DNA of 64,000 bases from NCBI GenBank assembly GCA_030529445.1, contig JAUMWW010000015.1, positions 1 through 64,000 on the forward strand, written 5' to 3'. Of the stretch, positions 45,223 to 54,969 are shown piece by piece. The stretch comes from Johnsonella sp. GTDB lineage: Bacteria > Bacillota > Clostridia > Lachnospirales > Lachnospiraceae. The number at the start of each line of letters is the position of its first letter. Within the stretch, counting starts at the first letter, position 1. The position numbers and the translations under genes are program-made. The notes under the pieces were generated by a model that searched no databases, was not told where the DNA came from, and saw only the letters and a program-made list of their open reading frames with translations.

Positions 45223-46845
45223 ATGAATTTATATAAGATCATGCTTGTGGATGATGAGGAAGAGGTAAGAAGAGGCATTATCGAAAAGATGGACTGGGAG
45301 GGACTGGGCTTTCAGATCATCGGAGATGCCGAAAACGGCGAGGATGCCTTGGAAAAAATAGAGAATCTGGAGCCCGATATTCTGATTACGGATATCAGGA
45401 TGCCTTATATGGACGGATTGAGTCTGATCGAGAGGGTAAGGAAGAAATTCCCCTCGATCAAGACAATCATTTTTTCGGGCTTTAATGAGTTTGATTATGC
45501 AAAAGAGGCGATCAGGCTCGGGGTAACCCGCTATATTTTAAAGCCCGTGAATATGGAGGAGCTGGCGGAAATTCTTGCCAGATTGAGAGAAACGCTGGAT
45601 AAGGAAATCGAAGCAAGAAGAGATATGGATATGCTGAGAAAAAATTATCAGGCGAGCCTCCCGATATTGAGGCAGCAATTTTTAAACCATCTCGTATCGG
45701 GAAAGGCAAATCCGGAGGAAACGGAGGAGAAGCTTGAACGTTACGGGATAGATATCGGGGATTCCGTTCTCAGATCGGTGGCGGTCGTCGATATAGAAGA
45801 AGAATTTCTCAAGGATGAGGGGCTGGAGATCGATAAGGAACTCATCCCCATTTTTGTACGCAATTTTATCGAGGAGAAATTAAAAGATTCCTATCGATAC
45901 TGCATTTTCAACGCCTTATCGGAGCTGAGGTTCATCGTTATCTGCGTATTTGACGAGATCGGAAGCGAATCGGAGTTTTCGGATATGCTCAGGGATATCT
46001 GCAGAGAGAGCAGGAGGATTTTGGGCATAGAGCTGACCATAGGGATAGGAAGCGCATATCCCGAGCTTGCCCGGCTCGAAACCTCTTATAATGAGGCGCT
46101 CAATGCGATAGGATATAAGGATATCGTGGGAAGAGGAGATACCGTATATATCAACGATGTGGAGCCCGTGATGCCCGGAGTGCTCAAGCTAGGCGAAAAG
46201 GAAGAAAAGGACTTTATCTACGCGGTTAAGTTCGGAACGACGGAAGCGCTCAAGAAGGTCTGCGAGGAGATCATCGAAAGGATGGAGAGCGCAAAGGTGC
46301 ATTCCAGGCAGTATCAGGCATATATGCTCAGCATTATGAATACTCTCGTGCAGCTCATGCAGCAGTATGAGATCCGGCTCGAGATGATGGATCAGGGAGC
46401 TGCGGATTATCTGGAGCTTCTGAGCATCATCAAGAATACGGATTTTTTCTGTGCGTGGTTTCGGGATGCATGTCTGAGGCTTCATCAGTATCTGCATGAA
46501 AAGAGAGAAAATACGACCAAGACGATTATCGAGGAGGCAAAGCTCTATATCTCGGAGAATTTCACCAATCCGGATCTTTCTCTGGAAATGATCTGCAAGC
46601 ATCTGCATATGAGCACGGCATATTTTTCGACGATTTTCAAGAAGGAGACGAAGCAGACCTATGTTGCCTATCTGACCGATCTGAGAATGAATATGGCGCT
46701 GGAGCTCCTCAATACGACGGATAAGAAAACCTATATGATATCCGAGGAGGTGGGTTATCCGGAGCAGAATTATTTCAGCTATGTATTCAAGAAAAAATTC
46801 GGAATTTCTCCGAGCAAATACAGGAGCAGGGATAAAAAGAGGTAA
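45223..46845 (+). CDS. YesN-type AraC-family response regulator
   Basis: A 540-residue regulator. The receiver domain (about residues 1-120) has LVDDEEEV, the phospho-acceptor Asp in LITDIRMP and the Lys in YILKPV. A roughly 300-residue linker follows, and the C terminus is an AraC HTH pair with YISENFTNPDLSLEMICKHLHMS and FKKKFGISPSKYR. It probably activates the sugar-transport genes downstream in response to the adjacent kinase. Confidence 0.93.
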   Translation: MNLYKIMLVDDEEEVRRGIIEKMDWEGLGFQIIGDAENGEDALEKIENLEPDILITDIRMPYMDGLSLIERVRKKFPSIKTIIFSGFNEFDYAKEAIRLGVTRYILKPVNMEELAEILARLRETLDKEIEARRDMDMLRKNYQASLPILRQQFLNHLVSGKANPEETEEKLERYGIDIGDSVLRSVAVVDIEEEFLKDEGLEIDKELIPIFVRNFIEEKLKDSYRYCIFNALSELRFIVICVFDEIGSESEFSDMLRDICRESRRILGIELTIGIGSAYPELARLETSYNEALNAIGYKDIVGRGDTVYINDVEPVMPGVLKLGEKEEKDFIYAVKFGTTEALKKVCEEIIERMESAKVHSRQYQAYMLSIMNTLVQLMQQYEIRLEMMDQGAADYLELLSIIKNTDFFCAWFRDACLRLHQYLHEKRENTTKTIIEEAKLYISENFTNPDLSLEMICKHLHMSTAYFSTIFKKETKQTYVAYLTDLRMNMALELLNTTDKKTYMISEEVGYPEQNYFSYVFKKKFGISPSKYRSRDKKR

Positions 46846-46847
46846 TC

Positions 46848-48635
46848 ATGAAGAAGATGTATCGCAATTTTCTTGCTAATCTCGGGATCAGAAGCTCCAT
46901 TTTCATGTATTTTTCGCTGACTGCGGTCATGGCATCCGTTTTGATCGGCTTTTCCGTTTACCGCAGGCTTTCGGGGGAACTGGAACAGAGCAATGACAAG
47001 AACAGCACCGTGATCATAGATAAGGCGGCATATTTAATAGACGAATATCTTGTGGATATCATGAAGCTCTCCAATACCGCATATTACAGCGTGATAAAAA
47101 ATACGGATATCCGGCAGGATGATATTGAAGAAAAACTCTATCTCTTATATGAGAACAATAAGGATAATATAGAAAACATCGCTCTTTTTTCTCATGAGGG
47201 GGAGCTGATCAAGGTTGCGCCGGCATCGAGGCTGAAGAAGGGGATCGATATCCGCTCGGATAAAACCTTTCAGGATGCTCTTGCCAAAACGGACAAGAAT
47301 CATTTTTCCAATCCCCATGTGCAGCGTATTTTTGAAGCGAATGATTACAGTTATAAATGGGTTATCAGCATGACGAGGGCGGTGGAGATCACAAAGGAGG
47401 GAAAGACCGAACAGGCGGTGCTTTTGATCGATATGAACTATGCCGCTTTCGGGCAGCTGCTGGATGAGATCAGGCTGGGAAAGAGGGGCTATGCCTATCT
47501 GCTGGATGAGAAGGGAGAGGTGATCTGGCATCCCAGAATGGGATTGTTTTTTTCCGGAAGACAGGTGGAGAATAATACGGAGATTTCCTCCTATGCGGAC
47601 GGAGTGCATAAGGATCGCTTTTCGGACGTGAAGAGAAAGCTTTTTATCAAGACGATCGGATACACCGGCTGGAAACTCGTCGGGGTTGCCCCCTCCGAAG
47701 GCTTTACGCTGAATTCGTTGCGGACGAGAATCTTCATGTTCTTTATGATCGGTTTTTTGCTTTTTATCGTGGTATATATCAACTCCTATATCTCGACCAG
47801 GATCAGCGAGCCGATCAATAAGCTGGAGAGATCGGTCAATGAGATAGAAAGCGGCAATCTTGAAGCAAAGGTCTATATCGGCGGCTCTTATGAGATCAAG
47901 CATCTCGGGCTTTCCATTCAGGATATGGCATCCAGGATCCGGACGCTGATGAACGATATGATCAAGGAGCATGAGTGGAAGCGCAAGAAAGAATTTGATA
48001 CTCTGCAATCCCAGATTAATCCGCACTTCCTATACAATACTCTGGATATCATCGTATGGATGATAGAGAATGAGAAGAAATCGGAGGCGGTAAAAATCGT
48101 TACCGCACTGGCGAGATTTTTCCGAATTTCTCTGAGCGGAGGCAGACCGATCATTACCGTGGAAAACGAGCTGGAGCATATTAAGAGCTATCTCACGATA
48201 CAGCATATGCGCTTTAAGAATAAATTCGATTATACGCTGGAGGCGGAAGAAGGAATAGGGGAGCTTGCCTCTCTCAAGCTTATGCTGCAGCCTTTGGTTG
48301 AAAATGCGGTTTATCACGGAATGGAATATATGGACGGAGACGGGCTGATTCAAATCAAGGCATATCGAAAGGGCGAAGAGCTCTTCTTTTCGGTCAAGGA
48401 TAACGGATTCGGAATGAGTGAAGAAAAGGTAAGCGGACTGCTTTCGGGAGAGCCGGGGACGAAAAGCAAAAGAGGCTCGGGCATAGGAGTGAAGAATGTG
48501 AATGAAAGAATAAAAATATACTTTGGAAAGGAATACGGGCTCGAAATCTATTCGGAGCCGGATGATGGCACGGAGGTGATTATCCGTCTTCCCGCGGTTT
48601 TGTATTCCGAAATCAAAGAAAAGGAAATGATATGA
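46848..48635 (+). CDS. YesM-type sensor histidine kinase
   Basis: A 595-residue membrane kinase. Two membrane helices (about residues 20-37 and 290-312) flank a large external dCache-like sensor, followed by a HAMP segment and the His_kinase motif QSQINPHFLYNTLDI with the phospho-acceptor His, then the ATPase domain (MLQPLVENAVYHGM, GSGIGVKNVNERI). It overlaps the next gene, an anchored sugar-binding protein, by 4 bases, which suggests that binding proteins present ligand to the sensor. Confidence 0.93.
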   Translation: MKKMYRNFLANLGIRSSIFMYFSLTAVMASVLIGFSVYRRLSGELEQSNDKNSTVIIDKAAYLIDEYLVDIMKLSNTAYYSVIKNTDIRQDDIEEKLYLLYENNKDNIENIALFSHEGELIKVAPASRLKKGIDIRSDKTFQDALAKTDKNHFSNPHVQRIFEANDYSYKWVISMTRAVEITKEGKTEQAVLLIDMNYAAFGQLLDEIRLGKRGYAYLLDEKGEVIWHPRMGLFFSGRQVENNTEISSYADGVHKDRFSDVKRKLFIKTIGYTGWKLVGVAPSEGFTLNSLRTRIFMFFMIGFLLFIVVYINSYISTRISEPINKLERSVNEIESGNLEAKVYIGGSYEIKHLGLSIQDMASRIRTLMNDMIKEHEWKRKKEFDTLQSQINPHFLYNTLDIIVWMIENEKKSEAVKIVTALARFFRISLSGGRPIITVENELEHIKSYLTIQHMRFKNKFDYTLEAEEGIGELASLKLMLQPLVENAVYHGMEYMDGDGLIQIKAYRKGEELFFSVKDNGFGMSEEKVSGLLSGEPGTKSKRGSGIGVKNVNERIKIYFGKEYGLEIYSEPDDGTEVIIRLPAVLYSEIKEKEMI

Positions 48636-49585
48636 AAAAACATATGTTTCTGCTTTGGATCGTGTACGGGGGTTTATTGATCATTATGTTTTTTATATCC
48701 TCTACGGATATTCTGCTCGTGCATGAGAGATCCGAAGTAAAAAGGGTCGCCGTCATCATGAATCACGATAAGGATGATGAGTACATCAATCTGAAAAAGG
48801 GAATAGAGAGAGCCTGCACGGATTATAATATAGACTTGGATTTTATCAAGCTCAATACGGGAGGAGATGAGGAGGAGCAGATCCACATCATTCTGCAAGA
48901 AGCGCAGGAGGGAGCGGACGCGCTCATCATCGCCGCAATAAATACTCCCCGGGTATTGAAAACAATGGAAAGCAGGGGACAAAAAGTTCCTCTCATCGTG
49001 CTGGGGGGGAGAAAGGAGGAAGCGCTCCTGCCCTCTCTCTCGGTCTCTTTGCAGGCGGGGCTTTGCGGATTTAAAGAGGATCTGGCAAAGCAAAGGAGCG
49101 ACGAAAAAGTATATTTGATAGCAAGCGATCCTTCGCTCAGACAGATAGAGGGCGCGCAGGAAGAGATCGAAACCTTTTTCGGAGGCGAGGGGAGACAGAC
49201 CGTCCTCAAAAGAGGGGAGTTGGGGAAAAAAGATCTGGAAGCGATGCTTGCGCAGGGAGAAAGACCGGTACTGGTCGCGCTTGATAAGGCAAGCTTTTCG
49301 GATATCGCGCGCATCATCTCCGAGCAGTCCGAACTGCACGGGGAATTTTCGGGGATATACGGAGTCGGTGCCACGGTATATCTCCTGAATAAGCTGGAGC
49401 AGGGCATGATAGACGGAATGATTATCTGGAATGAGTACGAAGAGGGCTACGCCGCGGTGGAGCTTGCCCTGGAGGCGATGAATGCGGAGGGCTCGGCACG
49501 GGAAAAGAGCATACAAAGCTATTATATCGACCGCTCCACCCTGCTTTCGGAGGAGTTTACCGGCATGCTTTACCCGATCGATTAG
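48632..49585 (+). CDS. Membrane-anchored sugar-binding protein of the two-component operon, first copy
   Basis: A 317-residue periplasmic-binding-protein type 1 fold anchored by an N-terminal helix (LLWIVYGGLLIIMFFI) with no lipobox cysteine. Visible fold pieces are VKRVAVIMNHDKDDEYI, GADALIIAAINTPRVLK and the hinge strand IIWNEYEEGYAAVELALEAM. The ligand is probably a sugar. Sequence is well diverged from the next two binding proteins. Translationally coupled to the kinase. Confidence 0.78.
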   Translation: MKKHMFLLWIVYGGLLIIMFFISSTDILLVHERSEVKRVAVIMNHDKDDEYINLKKGIERACTDYNIDLDFIKLNTGGDEEEQIHIILQEAQEGADALIIAAINTPRVLKTMESRGQKVPLIVLGGRKEEALLPSLSVSLQAGLCGFKEDLAKQRSDEKVYLIASDPSLRQIEGAQEEIETFFGGEGRQTVLKRGELGKKDLEAMLAQGERPVLVALDKASFSDIARIISEQSELHGEFSGIYGVGATVYLLNKLEQGMIDGMIIWNEYEEGYAAVELALEAMNAEGSAREKSIQSYYIDRSTLLSEEFTGMLYPID

Positions 49586-49607
49586 CGGGAGCGGAGGAAA
49601 TACTATT

Positions 49608-50657
49608 ATGAATCATAATCTGAAAAAAATATTGATTTTTGGAATCATGCTTGAGCTTGCCGTAGTTTTTTTGGTACTCAAAGGCAGCCGCTTCTCGGGA
49701 AAGAGCGGCGCAAAGGAGCTGCATATCGGGATAGGGCTTTATAAGGCGGATGATACCTTTATTTCCAGCATCAGAAAAGAAGTGGAAAACTATGTAAAGG
49801 AATACGAGAAAGAAAACAATATCAGAATCAAACTGGAAATCACGGATGCGGAAGGCAGCCAGACCTTGCAGAATAAGCAGATAGACAGATTTATCGCGCT
49901 TGAATATGATGCGATCTGCATCAATCCCGTGGAAAGAACCGAGGTTTCCGGCATTATAGACAAGGCGGAGGCGGCGAATATTCCGATTGTTTTTTTTAAC
50001 AGGGAGCCGGTGGAGAGCGATATGCAAAGGGCGGAGAAGCTCTACTATATAGGAATAGATCCCAAGGAATCCGCTCTTTTGCAGGGTCAGATATTGATCG
50101 ATGCATATCGCAAGGAAAAAAAGCTGCTCGACCATAATGAAGACGGTTATGTAGAGTATCTTCTTCTGGAGGGAGAACCCAATCATCAGGATTCTCTGGT
50201 AAGAACGGAGTGGATCATCAAGTCTTTGCAAAGAGCGGGGATTCCGATTCGCAAGCTCGAAGGAGCGGTGGCAAACTGGGACAGGAGCCAAGGCGCAGCT
50301 TTGATGGAGAGGTGGATGAATGAATACGGAAATCAGATCGAGCTGGTGATATCGAATAATGACGATATGGCGCTCGGGGCTCTCGATGCGCTTGAAAAAA
50401 ACAAGAGCTTTTCTTATGTCAAGACTGTAGGCATAGACGGCACGCCGCAGGGAATGGAAGCGGTTGAGCGGGGGGCTCTCTTCGGTACGGTCAGAGGAAA
50501 CAGCAGAGAATACGCATATGTGATCACCAATCTTGCGGTCTCCGCAGCCGGGGGGAGCAATATTCCGCAGGATATCGAAGAAAAACTGGAGAGCGGAAAA
50601 TATTATCATGTCTCTCAGGAATCCGTCCGTGCGGATCATGAAAATGAGTCTCGCTGA
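49608..50657 (+). CDS. Membrane-anchored galactose-binding-like protein, second copy
   Basis: A 349-residue homologue of MglB with an N-terminal helix (ILIFGIMLELAVVFLVL) and no lipobox. It has the MglB-like start IGIGLYKADDTFISSI, the calcium-loop pattern DHNEDGYVEY, NNDDMALGALDAL and VGIDGTPQGM. ATG 49608 follows GGAGGAA. Its likely role is ligand sensing for the YesM kinase. The intergenic stretch to mglB (50658-50799) shows no clear promoter. Confidence 0.85.
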   Translation: MNHNLKKILIFGIMLELAVVFLVLKGSRFSGKSGAKELHIGIGLYKADDTFISSIRKEVENYVKEYEKENNIRIKLEITDAEGSQTLQNKQIDRFIALEYDAICINPVERTEVSGIIDKAEAANIPIVFFNREPVESDMQRAEKLYYIGIDPKESALLQGQILIDAYRKEKKLLDHNEDGYVEYLLLEGEPNHQDSLVRTEWIIKSLQRAGIPIRKLEGAVANWDRSQGAALMERWMNEYGNQIELVISNNDDMALGALDALEKNKSFSYVKTVGIDGTPQGMEAVERGALFGTVRGNSREYAYVITNLAVSAAGGSNIPQDIEEKLESGKYYHVSQESVRADHENESR

Positions 50658-50799
50658 AGAATGATAGGGTGCAAAAAAAATCGATAGATTTGGAAAGAAA
50701 AACCTATAGCAAAAAAGAGGACCGGATAATAGAATGTACATTGTCTTTGATGAAAGATGATTTATCAGAATCAATTTAAGATTAAGGGAGGAAAAGATA

Positions 50800-51930
50800 A
50801 TGAGATTATCAAAGAAAGTATTCGGTCTCGTTGCGGCATCCTGTGCGGTATTATCGCTTGCGGCATGCTCAAACACGGCAAAGACGGAGAGCACTACCGC
50901 CGCTGCGGAGAGCAGCATGGAGAGCATGGAATCCAAGGAAGGCGAGTCCATGTCTATGGAAGAGACCACGAAGGCTATGGAAGAGGCAATGGCAGGAAAG
51001 GATCTGAAGGATGTAAAGGTAGGTATTTCTATCTATAAGTTCGATGATAACTTCATGACACTGTATCGTACGGAGCTTGAGAGATATCTGATCGAGCTCG
51101 GTATTCCGAAAGAGAATATCACGATCGTGGACGGCAAGGGCGATCAGGCTGAGCAGACCAATCAGATCAATAACTTCATCACCAGCAAAGTGGACGTAAT
51201 GATTCTTAACCTCGTACAGGCATCTTCCGCTCCTACGGTTACCGATCTTGCAAACACCGCAGGTATTCCGGTAGTGTATATTAACCGTGAGCCCGATGTT
51301 GCAGAGGAGGAGAGATGGACAAAGGACGGGCTTAAGGCTACTTACGTAGGTGCAGATGCACGTCAGTCCGGTACCTATCAGGGAGAGCAGATCGTTGAGC
51401 TTGAGAATAAGGGCGATATCAACGGCGACGGAAAAGTAAGCTATGTAATGATTCAGGGAGATCCCGAGAATGTAGATGCACAGTACAGAACGGAGTTCTC
51501 CGTAAAGGCGGTTACCGATGCGGGCTTGGAAGGCGAAGAGCTGCTTAAGCAGAGAGGTGACTGGGATCAGGCTAAGGGACAGCAGATTGCGGCAGACGCA
51601 CTTACCCAGTTCGGCGAGAAGATCGAGGTTATCTTCTGCAATAACGATGCAATGGCACTCGGAGCGCTTCAGGCAATCGAAGCTGCAGGAAGAACAGTAG
51701 GAGAAGATATTTATATCGTAGGTGTTGACGCTCTTGCAGAGGCTTGCCAGAATGTTTCCGACGGCAAGATGACGGGAACCGTATTTAACGATTTCATCGG
51801 ACAGGCTAAGACTGCCGGAGATGTAGCACTTATGTTTGTAAACGGCGAAAAGGTTGAGGCGGTAAACATGGTAGACTATGTAAAAGTTACCAAGGATAAC
51901 GCAGCTGAGATTCTTGAGCAGGTGAAGTAA
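50800..51930 (+). CDS. mglB: Galactose/methyl-galactoside-binding lipoprotein
   Basis: A 376-residue lipoprotein receptor of the Mgl ABC transporter. Lipobox LAAC (Cys23) is followed by a Ser/Thr/Glu/Met-rich linker to about residue 65, then the binding fold. The calcium site typical of galactose-binding proteins is seen as DINGDGKV, with NNDAMALGALQAI and VGVDALAEA further on. GGGAGG precedes the ATG; a terminator follows, as expected for an over-produced receptor. Confidence 0.93.
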   Translation: MRLSKKVFGLVAASCAVLSLAACSNTAKTESTTAAAESSMESMESKEGESMSMEETTKAMEEAMAGKDLKDVKVGISIYKFDDNFMTLYRTELERYLIELGIPKENITIVDGKGDQAEQTNQINNFITSKVDVMILNLVQASSAPTVTDLANTAGIPVVYINREPDVAEEERWTKDGLKATYVGADARQSGTYQGEQIVELENKGDINGDGKVSYVMIQGDPENVDAQYRTEFSVKAVTDAGLEGEELLKQRGDWDQAKGQQIAADALTQFGEKIEVIFCNNDAMALGALQAIEAAGRTVGEDIYIVGVDALAEACQNVSDGKMTGTVFNDFIGQAKTAGDVALMFVNGEKVEAVNMVDYVKVTKDNAAEILEQVK

Positions 51931-51975
51931 ATATCCCCGATCCGGTTTATAATATGACTGCGGGTTGTTGATGTT

Positions 51976-52008
51976 TCGGGTGTGTCCCTATCGGCACACC
52001 CGATTTTT
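51976..52008 (+). terminator. Intercistronic terminator between mglB and mglA
   Basis: TCGGGTGTG (51976-51984) pairs with CACACCCGA (51995-52003), followed by TTTTT. Partial readthrough would explain more receptor than ATPase and permease. Confidence 0.85.
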
Positions 52009-52022
52009 GAAAGGAGAAAGAA

Positions 52023-53546
52023 ATGGCGGAATACAGACTTCAGATGACGGGAGTATCAAAGAGCTTTCCCGGTGTAAAGGCTCTGGATAATATTCAGCTC
52101 AATGTCAGACCCGGAACAGTGCATGCGCTGATGGGAGAGAACGGTGCAGGCAAATCCACATTGATGAAATGCCTCTTCGGAATATACAGGATGGACGCAG
52201 GAGAAGTCTTTGTGGACGGAGTAAAGATGCACATCCTCAATCCTGATGATGCGCTGCATAAGGGACTGGCTATGGTGCACCAGGAACTTCAGCCCGTGCC
52301 GGCAAGAACCATTGCCGAGAATATGTATCTCGGAAGATATCCCGTGATGAAGTTGGGGCAGTTTTCTTTGGAAAAATTCGGCATAGTTGATCATAAAAGA
52401 ATGAATGAAGAAGCTGCAAAATGGCTTAAGGAAGTGAAACTGAATGCCGATCCTAAAGCACTTTTGCAGACTCTTTCCATTTCCCAGATGCAGTCGGTGG
52501 AAATTGCCAAGGCGGTATCTATGGGAGCCAAGATCATTATTCTCGATGAGCCGACTTCTTCGCTCACTGATAATGAGGTTGCGGGACTCTTTAAGATTAT
52601 CAGAGAGCTGAGGGATAAGGGTGTTTCTCTTATCTATATTTCGCATAAGATGGCGGAGATCAGAGAGATCGCCGATGATATCACGATTATGCGTGACGGA
52701 ACCTATGTAGGAACATGGGAGGTAAAGGATATCTCCGACGCGGAAATCATCAAGCAGATGGTCGGAAGAGAGCTTTCCAATATTTATCCTCCCAAGGGAG
52801 ATATTGCAAAGGGTGAAACGCTTTTGGAGGTGGAGAACCTCAGCAGCATACATGAGAAATCCTTCAAGGATGTCAGCTTCAGCCTGAAGGCGGGAGAGAT
52901 CATCGGTTTCGGCGGCTTGGTGGGAGCGCAGAGATCGGAGGTTATGGAGGCGATATTCGGGCTTAGGGCGGTGAAGTCGGGAAGCGTAAAGATTAAAGGA
53001 AAGACGATGCCGATTGCCAAGCCGCATGATGCGATTAAAGACGGTATAGGAATGATCACCGAGGACAGGAGGGGAACCGGTATATTGGGCTGTCTCTCAA
53101 TATCCGATAATGTCTCGATCTCCTCCCTGGATCAGTTTGTGAGAGGAGGCTTTGTTCTTAATAATAAAAAGATTGCGAAGCTTGCGGATGATAATATCGC
53201 AAAGCTCAGCATTAAAACTCCGAGCAATAGGACGCATATACAGTCCTTGTCGGGAGGAAATCAGCAAAAGGTAATTATTGCAAGATGGCTTGCAAACAAT
53301 CCGGATATCCTGATTATGGACGAGCCGACCAGGGGTATCGATGTGGGTGCAAAGTATGAGATTTATCAGATTATGATAGATCTTGCAAAGCAGGGCAAGG
53401 GAATCATCATGATCTCCTCGGAAATGCCCGAGCTGATCGGCATGAGCGACAGAATCATCGTGATGTGCAACGGAAAAGTCACGGGGGAAGTTGAAGGCAA
53501 TGATGCGACTCAGGAAAATATCATGAGTCTTGCAACGAAGTTTTAA
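52023..53546 (+). CDS. mglA: Galactose/methyl-galactoside ABC transporter ATPase
   Basis: A 507-residue double ABC ATPase of the sugar importer class. The first half has an intact Walker A (GENGAGKST, about residues 39-47), the LSISQMQ variant signature and ILDEPTSSL. The second half has the degenerate GLVGAQRSE loop normal in this class, an intact LSGGNQQK signature and LIMDEPTRGIDVG. AAGGAG precedes ATG 52023. Confidence 0.94.
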   Translation: MAEYRLQMTGVSKSFPGVKALDNIQLNVRPGTVHALMGENGAGKSTLMKCLFGIYRMDAGEVFVDGVKMHILNPDDALHKGLAMVHQELQPVPARTIAENMYLGRYPVMKLGQFSLEKFGIVDHKRMNEEAAKWLKEVKLNADPKALLQTLSISQMQSVEIAKAVSMGAKIIILDEPTSSLTDNEVAGLFKIIRELRDKGVSLIYISHKMAEIREIADDITIMRDGTYVGTWEVKDISDAEIIKQMVGRELSNIYPPKGDIAKGETLLEVENLSSIHEKSFKDVSFSLKAGEIIGFGGLVGAQRSEVMEAIFGLRAVKSGSVKIKGKTMPIAKPHDAIKDGIGMITEDRRGTGILGCLSISDNVSISSLDQFVRGGFVLNNKKIAKLADDNIAKLSIKTPSNRTHIQSLSGGNQQKVIIARWLANNPDILIMDEPTRGIDVGAKYEIYQIMIDLAKQGKGIIMISSEMPELIGMSDRIIVMCNGKVTGEVEGNDATQENIMSLATKF

Positions 53547-53564
53547 ATTCAGGAGGTTGATAAA

Positions 53565-54584
53565 ATGAGCGAAAAAAAAGCAGCTGCCTTGGAGATCAAG
53601 AAGAACGGCGGTCCGGATATAGGGAAAATTTTGGTGGATAACGGCATCATCATCGTATTGCTCGCATTGGTGATTTTAACGGGAGTTTTAAAGGATAATT
53701 TCTTTTCTTTTCAGAACCTTTCAAATATTTCGGTGAATACGGCTTGCCGTGTGATTATCGCATTCGGCGTATCGGGCTGTCTGATTACCAAGGGAACCGA
53801 TCTTTCCGCGGGACGTATGGTGGGACTGGCTGCCTGCATTGCGGCGACTCTGCTTCAGAAGGCGGATTTCTCCGGAAAGTTCTTCCCCAATCTCGGAGAT
53901 ATGAATATTCTTCTGGTGCTCCTGATCTCCGTGGGAATCTGCATGATATTCGGACTGATCAACGGCATCGTGATTTCCTATCTTCATGTTCCGGCATTTA
54001 TCGGTACCTTGGGCATGCAGCTGATCGTATACGGAGTTTGCTTAGTATATACCAATGCGACTCCGATCGGAGGATACAGAACCGATTATACCTATATTGC
54101 AACAGGAAATTTTTTGGGAATTCCTTTCCTTTTCATTATTGCATTGGTTATCGGTCTGATTATGTGGTTTATTTATAATATGACCCGTCACGGAAAGTAT
54201 ATGTATGCAATCGGCGGAAACGAGGCGGCTGCGGAGGTTTCCGGCGTTAACGTGAAGCTGAGCAAGATCAAGATCTATGTAATGGCTGCCGCTTTATATG
54301 CGATTGCGGGATTCCTGCTCGGAGCAAAGGCGGGAGGAACCTCGGTAAACATGGGACAGGGCTATGAGCTCGAGGCGATCGCCGCATGTACGATAGGAGG
54401 CGTATCCGTAAACGGAGGTATCGGACGTATTTCAGGCTGCGTAATCGGCGTTTTGGTATTCGAGCTGCTGAAATCCTCTCTGCAGTTTTTGGGAATCAAG
54501 CCGGATTATCAATACATCGTCCAGGGTGTGATCATCATCGTAGCGATTGCGCTTGATATCAGAAAATATATTCAGAAGAAGTAA
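53565..54584 (+). CDS. mglC: Galactose/methyl-galactoside ABC transporter permease
   Basis: A 339-residue permease with 8-10 membrane helices. Family segments include GTDLSAGRMVGLAACIAA, HVPAFIGTLG and the EAA-like YAIGGNEAAAEVSGV. Completes the mglBAC transporter. AGGAGG precedes the ATG. Confidence 0.93.
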   Translation: MSEKKAAALEIKKNGGPDIGKILVDNGIIIVLLALVILTGVLKDNFFSFQNLSNISVNTACRVIIAFGVSGCLITKGTDLSAGRMVGLAACIAATLLQKADFSGKFFPNLGDMNILLVLLISVGICMIFGLINGIVISYLHVPAFIGTLGMQLIVYGVCLVYTNATPIGGYRTDYTYIATGNFLGIPFLFIIALVIGLIMWFIYNMTRHGKYMYAIGGNEAAAEVSGVNVKLSKIKIYVMAAALYAIAGFLLGAKAGGTSVNMGQGYELEAIAACTIGGVSVNGGIGRISGCVIGVLVFELLKSSLQFLGIKPDYQYIVQGVIIIVAIALDIRKYIQKK

Positions 54585-54594
54585 TCACTTATTG

Positions 54595-54642
54595 AAAATC
54601 TCCTTTTATTCGGATAAAAAACCGCTAAAAGGAGATTTTTTG
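54595..54642 (+). terminator. Intrinsic terminator after mglC
   Basis: AAAATCTCCTTTT (54595-54607) pairs with AAAAGGAGATTTT (54627-54639) and runs into a T tract. Confidence 0.9.
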
Positions 54643-54668
54643 ACTCTGATAGGCTCATATGATATAAT
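54640..54668 (+). promoter_or_regulatory. Strong promoter directly after the mglC terminator
   Basis: TTGACT at 54640-54645, a 17-base spacer, TATAAT at 54663-54668. It gives a leader of almost 300 bases before ppaC. Confidence 0.8.
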
Positions 54669-54675
54669 TATAAAA

Positions 54676-54957
54676 TATTCATCAGGTTTTTCCCGGAGAA
54701 ATCTTTTCAACAATAAGAAGCGGAGCATCGGGAAAATTCCGAAATAGAAAAAAAGAGCTTTAAAATGAGGAGACCCGAACTGCTTGCAGTTCGGGGTAAT
54801 TATGAAAAATTCCTTATGCAACTCGACTAAAAAACAATATGCAAAACTGAATTTTTATAACATAAAGTATAGGACTTAGATATGAATAATTTATGAACAG
54901 GCTGTAAAATGATTATGAATGGGATAAAAAAAAGAAAGGAAATAGTAAAAAACTACA
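54676..54957 (+). other. Structured leader RNA or small RNA upstream of ppaC
   Basis: No gene is seen here, but there are two stem-loops: TTTTCCCG (54688-54695) pairs with CGGGAAAA (54729-54736), and CCCGAACTG (54774-54782) pairs with CAGTTCGGG (54787-54795) around CTTG. Neither has a T run. It matches no riboswitch I know. It could be a regulatory 5' leader for ppaC or an independent small RNA. Confidence 0.45.
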
Positions 54958-54969
54958 GTGGAGGGGAGT

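Noticed and set aside
49557-50969. 470-codon open frame on the - strand
   Set aside because: Antisense to the second sugar-binding gene and the start of mglB, both well supported; no recognisable protein.
54547-54747. 66-codon open frame on the + strand between mglC and ppaC
   Set aside because: It spans the mglC end, the terminator and the promoter, so it cannot be a normal gene.
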